In this document: positions 1 to 4,956 of the stretch, one piece after another
Numbering within the stretch: position 1 is the stretch's first letter
Layout: each line of letters starts with the position of its first letter
Assembly (NCBI GenBank): GCA_016301965.1
Contig: JAEDOO010000122.1
Location: 1-5,270 of the forward strand
Reading direction: 5' to 3'
Source of the DNA: Lachnospiraceae bacterium
GTDB lineage: Bacteria; Bacillota; Clostridia; Lachnospirales; Lachnospiraceae
Length of the DNA stretch: 5,270 bases
Translations under genes and position numbers: made by a program
Notes under the pieces: generated by a model
Seen by the model: only the letters and a program-made list of their open reading frames with translations
Database searches by the model: none
Told to the model about the DNA's origin: nothing

Positions 1-692
1 TACGGGATATCGTTGTCACGACGGTATACGTTTGCACGCGGGTTATCCCAGGAACGGAATACGGCTTTAACAGCACCCATCAGCTGTTCCTTCGGATCAT
101 CCGGGAAATCGGAACCGATTTTCTCTTTGTATTCAGCTTTGAACTGACCAGCCAGCTCTTTCAGATCTTCAGCGGTAAGTTCAACGTCGAAAGTAACACC
201 TTTTTTAGCTTTCATCTCATCGATGAGCTCTTCAAAGTATTTCTTACCTACTTCCATAACTACATCAGAGTACATCTGGATAAATCTTCTGTAGCAGTCC
301 CAAGCCCAACGCGGATTGCCGGACTTTTTAGCAATTGTTTCAACAACTGTTTCGTTCAGACCAAGGTTCAGGATAGTATCCATCATACCCGGCATGGAAG
401 CGCGGGCACCGGAACGAACGGAAACAAGCAGCGGATTCTCGCTGTCACCGAATTTTTTGCCGGTGATCTCTTCCATCTTTACGATGTACTCATTGATCTG
501 ACCCTGAATCTCGTCGTTGATCTCTCTGCCATCCTCGTAGTACTGAGTACAAGCTTCAGTTGTAATGGTAAAGCCCTGCGGTACCGGAAGACCAAGGCTG
601 GTCATCTCGGCAAGGTTAGCACCTTTTCCACCAAGGAGCTCACGCATGTTGGCATTACCTTCACTGAATAAGTAAACCCACTTTCTTGCCAT
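1..692 (-). CDS. ppdK: Pyruvate, phosphate dikinase, N-terminal part (runs off left edge)
   Basis: Cytosolic enzyme that interconverts PEP + AMP + PPi and pyruvate + ATP + Pi. Only the first 230 codons are present; the family is usually about 875 residues, so the rest of the ATP-grasp domain, the phosphohistidine domain and the PEP-binding barrel lie outside. The reading frame is open throughout. Visible family motifs are GGKGANLAEM at residues 21-30 (nucleotide-binding lysine K23), VPQGFT at 37-42, SVRSGARASMPGMMDTILNL at 91-110 (ATP-site arginine R93), YRRFIQMYSDVVM at 134-146, and AVFRSWDNPRA at 210-220. From memory these match Clostridium symbiosum PPDK nearly residue for residue. The start ATG (692-690) is fixed by an AGGAGGA ribosome binding site at 701-707, eight bases upstream. 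The gene has its own promoter and follows the PPi-dependent phosphofructokinase gene in the same orientation, which fits a PPi-linked glycolysis. Confidence 0.97.
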   Translation of the reverse strand, partial: MARKWVYLFSEGNANMRELLGGKGANLAEMTSLGLPVPQGFTITTEACTQYYEDGREINDEIQGQINEYIVKMEEITGKKFGDSENPLLVSVRSGARASMPGMMDTILNLGLNETVVETIAKKSGNPRWAWDCYRRFIQMYSDVVMEVGKKYFEELIDEMKAKKGVTFDVELTAEDLKELAGQFKAEYKEKIGSDFPDDPKEQLMGAVKAVFRSWDNPRANVYRRDNDIP

Positions 693-700
693 TAAAACAT

Positions 701-707
701 TCCTCCT
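701..707 (-). promoter_or_regulatory. Strong ribosome binding site of ppdK
   Basis: The minus strand reads AGGAGGA, eight bases before the ATG at 692-690. It is a near-perfect anti-16S match and fixes the ppdK start. Confidence 0.9.
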
Positions 708-715
708 ATAAAGTA

Positions 716-768
716 AATTATCAGGCCCATGCTGCCGAAGGCGCACAGACTCCCTGACATTCATAATT
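716..768 (-). promoter_or_regulatory. Foldable 5' leader of ppdK mRNA (unclassified stem-loop)
   Basis: In the minus-strand leader, AATTA (768-764) can pair with TAATT (720-716) and TCAGG (757-753) with CCTGA (725-721), leaving a six-base bulge (763-758). Inside, GTGC plus GCC (746-740) pairs with GGC plus GCAT (736-729) around a TTC loop, with one bulged A. The stem ends just upstream of the ribosome binding site, so it could influence translation or mRNA stability. I do not recognise a known riboswitch class. The pairing is seen in the sequence; any function is inferred. Confidence 0.35.
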
Positions 769-778
769 AGACACATAT

Positions 779-806
779 ATTTTACCATAAATAGGGTTGC
801 CGTCAA
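779..806 (-). promoter_or_regulatory. Sigma-A type promoter of ppdK
   Basis: On the minus strand, -35 TTGACG (806-801) is followed by a 16-base spacer and -10 TAAAAT (784-779), preceded by an extended -10 TGG. Both boxes match consensus at five of six bases. Transcription would begin near 772 and give a leader of about 80 bases. The motif shared with the pfp upstream region (822-840) lies just upstream of the -35 box. Confidence 0.75.
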
Positions 807-821
807 GTAAATAATCTCAAT

Positions 822-840
822 CCGGAAATTTCTCGTGCAT
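822..840 (-). promoter_or_regulatory. Motif shared with pfp upstream region (ppdK copy)
   Basis: The minus strand carries ATGCACGAGAAATTTCCGG here, just upstream of the ppdK -35 box. The pfp leader (about 2299-2321) carries the same string with one substitution and two single-base insertions. Its core includes the palindrome GAAATTTC. The position would suit an activator or upstream element, but that is inferred from only two sites. Confidence 0.35.
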
Positions 841-895
841 AAAAAATCAAACAAAATTTCAGCATGTTTTTATGGAAAATATACATGCGTACACA

Positions 896-918
896 AAAAA
901 GGTCAACTTGATCTTTTT
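896..918. other. Hairpin 1 of a phased series in the pfp-ppdK spacer
   Basis: AAAAAGGTC (896-904) can pair with GATCTTTTT (910-918) around a five-base loop. There are nine pairs, one of them G-U when read as plus-strand RNA and an A-C mismatch on the minus strand. It resembles a backup terminator, but no plus-strand gene lies upstream, so its role is unclear. Confidence 0.4.
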
Positions 919-935
919 CTTATATGCATAGAAAT

Positions 936-962
936 AAAAAATGGTTCACTGGACTATTTTTT
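936..962. other. Hairpin 2 of a phased series in the pfp-ppdK spacer
   Basis: Bases 936-947 (A6, T, GGTTC) can pair with 951-962 (GGACT, A, T6) around a three-base loop. All twelve positions pair on the plus strand, with two G-U wobbles, but two become A-C mismatches on the minus strand. It begins 40 bases after hairpin 1 and 42 before hairpin 3, matching the tandem repeat period. Confidence 0.4.
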
Positions 963-977
963 GATATGTATGGTAAT

Positions 978-1013
978 AAAAACAGCTGCAAAATCACTGT
1001 CTTTGCTGTTTTT
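978..1013 (-). terminator. Probable intrinsic terminator of pfp
   Basis: Five bases after the pfp stop codon, the minus strand has AAAAACAGC (1013-1005), an 18-base loop that can add three A-T pairs, and GCTGTTTTT (986-978), followed by ATTA. This is a perfect nine-pair stem ending in a U-run. The stem also reads as a terminator in the opposite direction. GC content in the stem is modest, so it may leak. Confidence 0.65.
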
Positions 1014-1018
1014 CAGTA

Positions 1019-2251
1019 TTATCGTTTCAAAACCATATGATGCGGAATACCGTCCACATAATATGGCACATAATTTCCGGCAATCAACGGTCTTGCGTAA
1101 GCACTGTAGGCCGGTGTCACATCCAGCCCGTCCTCTGTGATCCATTCCACAGGCACCTTTCGCTCCACATTGGCCACACCGTGTACATCCGCCAGACCAT
1201 AGCTCACCTGATACGGATCTCTCTCCGGCACCTGGATCGTCACCACCTTGCCAGTCTCACCGGCCACGGCCTTCTTACAGGCATAGGCTCCCACGTCAAA
1301 TGCTTCACGGATATCGATGATGGAAGCCGTGTGGGTAGCCGCTCTCTGCAGCGTGGAAAACTCAATATTTCTCACTTTATAATTAGATTCCTGCATCAGC
1401 TTGTTAGCCAGAAGCTCACCGCAGCCGGAAAGCATCTTATGGCCGAAAGCATCCAGTTTGGCATTCTCCTGCTCCATCTCACAGACAAAGGTACCATCCG
1501 CAAAATGAATACCCTCAGAGACCGCTGCCACGATAGAATGCTTCACCTTTGCCAGCTCATGGATCTTCTGATAAAAAGCATCCATATCAAAATCCACCTC
1601 CGGCAGACAGATAATATCTGGTCCACAGCAGTCATCACCTCTGGAAAGAGAGGATGCCGCTGTCAGCCAACCTGCGTGGCGCCCCATGATCTCGATGATC
1701 ACTACAGAGGGGATCGGACTGTCGTAGCACTCATTGTCTCTGATGATCTCTTTTACAGATGTTCCGATATATTTTGCGGCAGAACCGTATCCCGGTGTAT
1801 GGTCCATGATCGGCAGATCGTTATCGATGGTCTTTGGTATGCCCATAAATCTCTGCGGTTTATTGTGCTGTGCTGCATAGTCCGACAGCATTTTTACCGT
1901 GTCCATGGAATCATTTCCGCCGATGTACAGAAAATACTCGATATCGTATTTCTCCAGAATCGCAAATATTTTTTCGTACATCTGAGGATCTTTTTCTATG
2001 GACGGCAGCTTAAAACGGCAGGAGCCCAGGAAAGCTGACGGAGTTCTCTTTAAGAACTCGATATCCTCTCTTGTTTTAATGTATTCTTCTCCCAGGTCGA
2101 TCAGATCCTCTTTTAAAAATCCCTGAATGCCGTAATGCATACCGTAGATTTTCGGAATGCCCATCTGCTTTGCCGCATGGATCGCCCCGGCAAGACTGGA
2201 ATTAATTACTGCGGTGGGACCGCCGGACTGTCCGATAACTATATTTCCCAT
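1019..2251 (-). CDS. pfp: Pyrophosphate-dependent 6-phosphofructokinase
   Basis: Cytosolic glycolytic enzyme phosphorylating fructose 6-phosphate to fructose 1,6-bisphosphate, predicted to use PPi reversibly rather than ATP. The protein has 410 residues. Visible PFK motifs are GQSGGPTAVINSS (7-19), YIGGNDS (109-115), PKTIDND (139-145, catalytic base D143) and IMGRHAGWL (188-196). The PPi signature residues are D114 (glycine in ATP-PFK) and K140 (glycine in ATP-PFK). N113 replaces the more usual aspartate of GGDDS. The frame extends upstream to a TTG at 2293, but that start falls inside a palindrome and lacks a ribosome binding site. ATG at 2251-2249 has AAAGGAG nine bases upstream and begins the conserved MGNIVIGQSGG. 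The next gene downstream is ppdK, another PPi-linked glycolytic enzyme. Substrate choice is inferred from motifs. An equally acceptable name is 6-phosphofructokinase, since some databases do not separate the donor types. Confidence 0.95.
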   Translation of the reverse strand: MGNIVIGQSGGPTAVINSSLAGAIHAAKQMGIPKIYGMHYGIQGFLKEDLIDLGEEYIKTREDIEFLKRTPSAFLGSCRFKLPSIEKDPQMYEKIFAILEKYDIEYFLYIGGNDSMDTVKMLSDYAAQHNKPQRFMGIPKTIDNDLPIMDHTPGYGSAAKYIGTSVKEIIRDNECYDSPIPSVVIIEIMGRHAGWLTAASSLSRGDDCCGPDIICLPEVDFDMDAFYQKIHELAKVKHSIVAAVSEGIHFADGTFVCEMEQENAKLDAFGHKMLSGCGELLANKLMQESNYKVRNIEFSTLQRAATHTASIIDIREAFDVGAYACKKAVAGETGKVVTIQVPERDPYQVSYGLADVHGVANVERKVPVEWITEDGLDVTPAYSAYARPLIAGNYVPYYVDGIPHHMVLKR

Positions 2252-2260
2252 GACCATTTG

Positions 2261-2267
2261 CTCCTTT
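2261..2267 (-). promoter_or_regulatory. Ribosome binding site deciding the pfp start
   Basis: The minus strand reads AAAGGAG, nine bases before the ATG at 2251-2249. An in-frame ATG two codons earlier (2257-2255) is only three bases away, too close for this site, so the downstream ATG is preferred. Confidence 0.7.
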
Positions 2268-2291
2268 TTGCATTTTGCATATTTGTGACAC

Positions 2292-2311
2292 AATTTCCTG
2301 TCCAGGAAATT
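2292..2311. promoter_or_regulatory. Perfect 9-2-9 inverted repeat in the pfp leader (operator or RNA hairpin)
   Basis: Arms AATTTCCTG (2292-2300) and CAGGAAATT (2303-2311) are perfectly complementary around a two-base centre. If transcribed from the promoter at 2345, it lies in the pfp 5' leader and can form an eight-pair hairpin with a four-base loop. As DNA it looks like a dimeric repressor operator placed to block pfp. A second short palindrome, TTGTG-A-CACAA (2283-2293), overlaps its edge. It is too short for a Rex site. Which role applies cannot be told here. Confidence 0.5.
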
Positions 2312-2321
2312 TTTCGTGCCA
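2299..2321 (-). promoter_or_regulatory. Motif shared with ppdK upstream region (pfp copy)
   Basis: The minus strand reads ATGGCACGAAAAATTTCC followed by TGGAC, matching the ppdK copy at 822-840 apart from one substitution and two single-base insertions. It overlaps one arm of the 2292-2311 palindrome. It lies downstream of the likely pfp -10 box, unlike the ppdK copy, which lies upstream of the -35 box. Confidence 0.35.
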
Positions 2322-2344
2322 TCTTAGTTTTTCTTATACCCTGT

Positions 2345-2350
2345 ATTATA
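2345..2350 (-). promoter_or_regulatory. -10 box of the pfp promoter
   Basis: A perfect TATAAT is read on the minus strand. Spacing of 17 bases gives only a poor -35 (TGGATT, three of six), suggesting a weak or activator-dependent promoter. Transcription would start near 2338 and give a leader of about 85 bases containing the palindrome and shared motif. Confidence 0.55.
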
Positions 2351-2382
2351 GGGGAAAGGAAGGAAATAATCCATCCCATTTC

Positions 2383-2411
2383 TTGCCTTTTTCATTTTTC
2401 AGGCATATACT
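2383..2411 (+). promoter_or_regulatory. Sigma-A type promoter of the MATE gene
   Basis: The plus strand has -35 TTGCCT (2383-2388), a 17-base spacer, and -10 TATACT (2406-2411). The -10 box matches consensus at five of six bases and the -35 at four. The octamer GCATATAC occurs twice 13 bases apart (2403-2410 and 2416-2423), overlapping the -10 box and the start site, and may be a regulator site. Transcription would start near 2418. Confidence 0.65.
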
Positions 2412-2447
2412 GTTAGCATATACATTCCTGTAAAAAGAGGTATTTTC

Positions 2448-3800
2448 ATGAAAGCAGAAGAACGTCAGCAGATGCTGGCCAATGCACCCATTCCCGGACT
2501 TGTCACCCGGCTGTCCATACCAACGATCATCAGTATGCTGGTGACTTCCCTTTACAATATGGCTGACACCTTTTTTGTCGGACAGATCAGTACCAGCGCC
2601 ACCGCAGCTGTCGGTGTCGTATTCCCACTGATGGCTATCATCCAGGCTTTTGGATTTTTCTATGGCCACGGTTCCGGAAATACGATCTCCAGAAAGCTTG
2701 GTGCCGGCCAGACAGAGGAAGCAAGACAGCTTTCTTCCTGTGGGTATTATCTCGCACTCTTTACCGGAATTTTGTTTGGCACGATTTGCTTTTTGTTTGT
2801 TCAGCCACTTTCCAGAGTTCTCGGCTCTACAGATACGATCTTACCGTACACAATCTCCTATATGAGTATCATTGTGCTGGGTGCTCCTGCTGTAATGGGA
2901 TCCTTTGTACTGAACAACCAGCTTCGCTTTCAGGGATTCGCGCTGTACTCCATGATCGGCATGACCTTTGGCGGTATTCTCAATATCTTTCTTGATCCGC
3001 TTCTGATCTTTTCTTTTGAAATGGGTATCACCGGTGCCGCGGTAGCTACAGTATTCAGCCAGACGCTGTCCATGCTGCTTCTGCTGCTTTTATGCCGACG
3101 CTGTCAGGCACTCCCTCATCGACTCAGTGACCTGAAATACCTTGGCAGTACCATCGCTCCCATTTGCGGCGGAGGTTTTCCGTCCCTGTGCCGTCAGGGT
3201 CTGGCCAGTATCTCTACCATCGCTTTAAATCTGGCTGCAAAACCCTATGGTGACGCTGCCATCGCTGCAATGTCGATCGTAACGAGGATCATGATGTTTG
3301 CCAACTCCGCCACCATTGGCTTCGGTCAGGGTTTCCAGCCCATCTGTGGTTTCAACTACGGTGCCGGCAACAAAAAACGGGTTCTGGAGGCTTTCTGGTT
3401 CTGCATGAAACTCATTACCTCAGTATTGCTGGCAGCCGCAGTAGCAGGCTTTATCTTCTCGCCCAACCTGGTGGCCGTCTTCAGAAGAAACGATCCTGAC
3501 GTCATCCGCATCGGTGCCCTTGCTCTCAGATCACAGTGCATCACCCTGCCTCTTTGCGGCTGGATCATCCTCAACAACATGCTGTTTCAGACCATCGGCT
3601 ACACTCTGCCCGCCAGCATCCTGGCCTCCTCCAGACAGGGTGTATGCTTTCTGCCTCTGATCCTGATCCTGCCTTTGATCTTTGGCATCACCGGAGTCCA
3701 GACCGCCCAGGCCGGAGCTGATATCTGCTCTTTTCTTCTGGCGCTGTACCTTCATAGGACTAAATTAAAGGATTTCTATCTCGCCGCTAAGCAATCATGA
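2448..3800 (+). CDS. MATE-family multidrug efflux transporter
   Basis: Integral membrane antiporter expected to export cationic drugs or metabolites using a Na+ or H+ gradient. The 450-residue length is typical of 12-helix MATE proteins, close to S. aureus MepA (about 451). The protein shows two homologous halves: PTIISMLVTSLYNMADTFFV at 25-44 is the standard first-helix motif, GAG at 85-87 in SRKLGAGQTEEA marks the N-terminal half, and FGQGFQPICGFNYGAGN at 292-308 is the matching motif in the C-terminal half. Hydrophobic segments are spread throughout. The ATG at 2448 has AAGAGG (2435-2440) seven bases upstream. It is a single-gene unit, divergent from pfp and ended by a strong hairpin. It belongs to the MepA/DinF-like group by general appearance; the substrate cannot be predicted, and no adjacent MarR-type regulator is visible. 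Confidence 0.93.
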   Translation: MKAEERQQMLANAPIPGLVTRLSIPTIISMLVTSLYNMADTFFVGQISTSATAAVGVVFPLMAIIQAFGFFYGHGSGNTISRKLGAGQTEEARQLSSCGYYLALFTGILFGTICFLFVQPLSRVLGSTDTILPYTISYMSIIVLGAPAVMGSFVLNNQLRFQGFALYSMIGMTFGGILNIFLDPLLIFSFEMGITGAAVATVFSQTLSMLLLLLLCRRCQALPHRLSDLKYLGSTIAPICGGGFPSLCRQGLASISTIALNLAAKPYGDAAIAAMSIVTRIMMFANSATIGFGQGFQPICGFNYGAGNKKRVLEAFWFCMKLITSVLLAAAVAGFIFSPNLVAVFRRNDPDVIRIGALALRSQCITLPLCGWIILNNMLFQTIGYTLPASILASSRQGVCFLPLILILPLIFGITGVQTAQAGADICSFLLALYLHRTKLKDFYLAAKQS

Positions 3801-3832
3801 TTTTATCGCTAAACAATTTTCGAAAACACGTA

Positions 3833-3882
3833 AAAATCGATGCCCCCAACACTACCACACGGTAATGAGAAGCATCGATTTT
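3833..3882. terminator. Two-way intrinsic terminator between convergent genes
   Basis: AAAATCGATGC (3833-3843) and GCATCGATTTT (3872-3882) form a perfect 11-pair stem. The 28-base loop contains a second small stem, TACC-ACAC-GGTA (3853-3864). Read rightward it ends in UUUU and would stop the MATE transcript 33 bases after its stop codon. Read leftward it ends in UUUUU and would stop the shell-protein transcript. Confidence 0.8.
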
Positions 3883-3903
3883 CCCACTTAACAATAAATC
3901 CGA

Positions 3904-3921
3904 TGCCATTCTACAATGGCA
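3904..3921. terminator. Small hairpin downstream of the shell-protein gene
   Basis: TGCCATT (3904-3910) pairs perfectly with AATGGCA (3915-3921) around CTAC. On the minus strand it lies about 50 bases after the shell-gene stop and is followed by a weak T-rich stretch (GATTTATTG). It could be a weak terminator or an RNA-stabilising hairpin ahead of the stronger one at 3833-3882. Confidence 0.35.
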
Positions 3922-3973
3922 CATTTTACATCTCGTTCATATTTCGGAATAAATCTTTCCCAAAAACGATGAA

Positions 3974-4693
3974 TCACTCTAAAAACGGTATTCCCGGAAT
4001 CTCCGGATAACTCCCCATAGAAATCAGCAGCTGCAGACCAATCTCTCTGGCCGTCAATACTGCCTCCTTTACCGCAGAAGCGTCTCCCGTCACTGCCAGA
4101 ATCACTTCATTGGAATGGCTGGTACCGATACTGGGCGTCATATAGCTGACTATTTCCACATCTGCAGATTTAAGCGCCCGATCCGCCATCACCAGACCAA
4201 TGGCCGCCGGTGATCCGCACAGAAATCCAAAAGCCTGATGCATCGGCGCCTGAAATGCTTTGTGAAGCGCCTGCCCGGCACTGGCTGAATAGGCAAACTC
4301 CAGATGTCCAGCTTCGCTGATATAAAGCTCACCGGCATTTTTGTTGGTCAGCTCCAGCATCAGAGAAATGGCATGACGGGCTTCTTCCACATTTTCGGCA
4401 CCGAGGACGATATAGTTACCGTGACCGCCCCAACCCTTGGTATCTCTGGGAAGATCAATGATCAACACCTCTGTGTTTGTCATCTTCACTGCCTCATCTG
4501 CCGCTGTGATCTGTCCTGCCGCACCGGTACGGGAACTGAATACTCCCAGCGCCCGGTACTTTTCGGGAATCCCCATCTGTTTATGCAGTTGTTCGTCCAC
4601 ACCGCCAATGACCAGTCCGATGGAATCCAGCACCGCTGTCCCCACAAACTCCGTCAGCTGACAGTTCATCGATATATCGTGTACATTTATCAT
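3974..4693 (-). CDS. pduB: PduB-type bacterial microcompartment shell protein (tandem BMC domains)
   Basis: Structural protein of a bacterial microcompartment shell; the family has two fused BMC domains and forms trimers that act as pseudohexameric tiles. Family motifs recalled from Salmonella PduB are LTEFVGTA (13-20), GLVIGGVD (26-33), RTGA (55-58), ITAADEAVKMTNTEV (62-76), LPRDTKGWGGHG (81-92), EAGHLE (127-132) and MADRALKSADVEIVSY (169-184). The two BMC units lie roughly at 12-117 and 125-230. At 239 residues it matches the short PduB' form (about 233) and lacks the roughly 37-residue N-terminal extension of full-length PduB. The ATG at 4693-4691 has AAGG nine bases upstream. No other microcompartment gene is visible in the window; both flanking genes are transporters. 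The name pduB is by similarity only, because related trimers occur in other microcompartment types. Confidence 0.9.
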   Translation of the reverse strand: MINVHDISMNCQLTEFVGTAVLDSIGLVIGGVDEQLHKQMGIPEKYRALGVFSSRTGAAGQITAADEAVKMTNTEVLIIDLPRDTKGWGGHGNYIVLGAENVEEARHAISLMLELTNKNAGELYISEAGHLEFAYSASAGQALHKAFQAPMHQAFGFLCGSPAAIGLVMADRALKSADVEIVSYMTPSIGTSHSNEVILAVTGDASAVKEAVLTAREIGLQLLISMGSYPEIPGIPFLE

Positions 4694-4699
4694 GGTTTT

Positions 4700-4792
4700 C
4701 TACCTTACAAAATAATCTCTGAATAATAGTATTAGAATCGGCGTATCAGTGAAGGTACCGAACAGATACAATTCGGCATAAACATCATGCAT
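4700..4792 (-). CDS. Possible 30-residue leader ORF before the shell gene
   Basis: An ATG-started frame of 30 codons ends in TAG six bases before the shell-gene ATG, so its stop overlaps the spacer between that gene's ribosome binding site and start. It begins MHDVYAELYLFGTF and has a hydrophobic stretch (PILILLF). Its own ribosome binding site is poor (only GAG nearby). The stop position would suit translational coupling, but a frame this short can occur by chance. I recognise no family. Confidence 0.15.
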   Translation of the reverse strand: MHDVYAELYLFGTFTDTPILILLFRDYFVR

Positions 4793-4800
4793 TAACTCAA

Positions 4801-4832
4801 CTGTATTTTCACCACAAAACAGGTGAATACAG
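4801..4832 (-). promoter_or_regulatory. Strong hairpin in the shell-gene leader
   Basis: CTGTATT (4801-4807) pairs with AATACAG (4826-4832) and CACC (4810-4813) with GGTG (4822-4825), with a two-base bulge and an eight-base loop: eleven pairs in all. It falls in the predicted 5' leader about 110 bases before the start codon. No U-run follows, so it is not a simple terminator; it could be an RNA control element or protein site. Confidence 0.45.
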
Positions 4833-4874
4833 GATATACGAATACATGTAAATCAGAATCGCTATGTCACGTTC

Positions 4875-4903
4875 AGTATAACATTTCACCAGCCTCATGA
4901 AAA
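4875..4903 (-). promoter_or_regulatory. Candidate promoter of the shell-protein gene
   Basis: The minus strand has -35 TTTTCA (4903-4898, four of six), a 17-base spacer, and -10 TATACT (4880-4875, five of six) with an extended -10 TGT. Transcription would start near 4868 and leave a leader of about 175 bases. A weaker alternative nearer the gene is TTCACT with TACTAT 16 bases later (about 4720-4750). Confidence 0.5.
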
Positions 4904-4956
4904 GGATTTTTTCTCAGTTCTCCGTATCGCATATAGAAGAATCATTGTTACCGTTC

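Larger units (their letters stand above)
865..990. repeat. Degenerate ~42-bp tandem repeat, about three copies
   Basis: Copies at 907-948 and 949-990 are both exactly 42 bases and match at 29 of 42 positions by hand alignment. The best block is ATATG[C/T]AT[A/G]G[A/T]AATAAAAA. A weaker copy precedes them (about 865-906), with CATGCGTACACAAAAAAGGTCA in the corresponding place. Each unit carries a T-run followed by an A-run, so the A-run of one copy can pair with the T-run of the next. The unit length is a multiple of three, so a forward frame shows two similar peptide segments (LDLFLICIEIK and LDYFLICMVIK), but there is no evidence of translation. Confidence 0.6.
693..1018. other. Spacer between pfp and ppdK
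   Basis: This 326-base AT-rich spacer has no convincing gene. It holds, in the direction of transcription, the pfp terminator (978-1013), a degenerate tandem repeat with phased hairpins (865-1013), a motif shared with the pfp upstream region (822-840), the ppdK promoter (779-806), and a foldable ppdK leader with its ribosome binding site. A GTG-started rightward frame (835-1140) crosses it, but it lacks a ribosome binding site and runs antisense into pfp. Confidence 0.8.

Noticed and set aside
865..1013. CRISPR array
   Set aside because: Units are contiguous and degenerate, with no constant repeat separated by unique spacers, and no cas gene is visible.
835..1140. 101-codon rightward frame starting with GTG and containing repeated LDxFLIC segments
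   Set aside because: There is no ribosome binding site, and its last third is antisense to pfp. The repeated peptide is explained by the 42-bp tandem repeat, whose period is a multiple of three.
1037..2038. 333-codon rightward open frame
   Set aside because: It is entirely antisense to the well-supported phosphofructokinase gene, is rich in His, Arg and Cys as expected from a complementary frame, and shows no family motif.
2252..2293. Upstream extension of pfp to a TTG start
   Set aside because: The added 14 residues (Lys/Cys-rich) are unlike the family N-terminus, the TTG has no ribosome binding site and lies in a palindrome, while the ATG at 2251 has both site and conserved sequence.
2283..2293. 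TTGTG-A-CACAA as a Rex (redox) operator
   Set aside because: The usual Rex site has a longer centre (TTGTGAA-N4-TTCACAA); here the half-sites are only one base apart, so it does not fit.
4304..4726. 140-codon rightward frame over the shell gene
   Set aside because: It is antisense to the PduB-type gene, which has full-length family similarity; no motif and no ribosome binding site support the rightward frame.
4694..4868. Cobalamin riboswitch upstream of the shell gene
   Set aside because: Considered because pdu genes can be B12-linked, but the conserved B12-box sequences are not visible in the leader.
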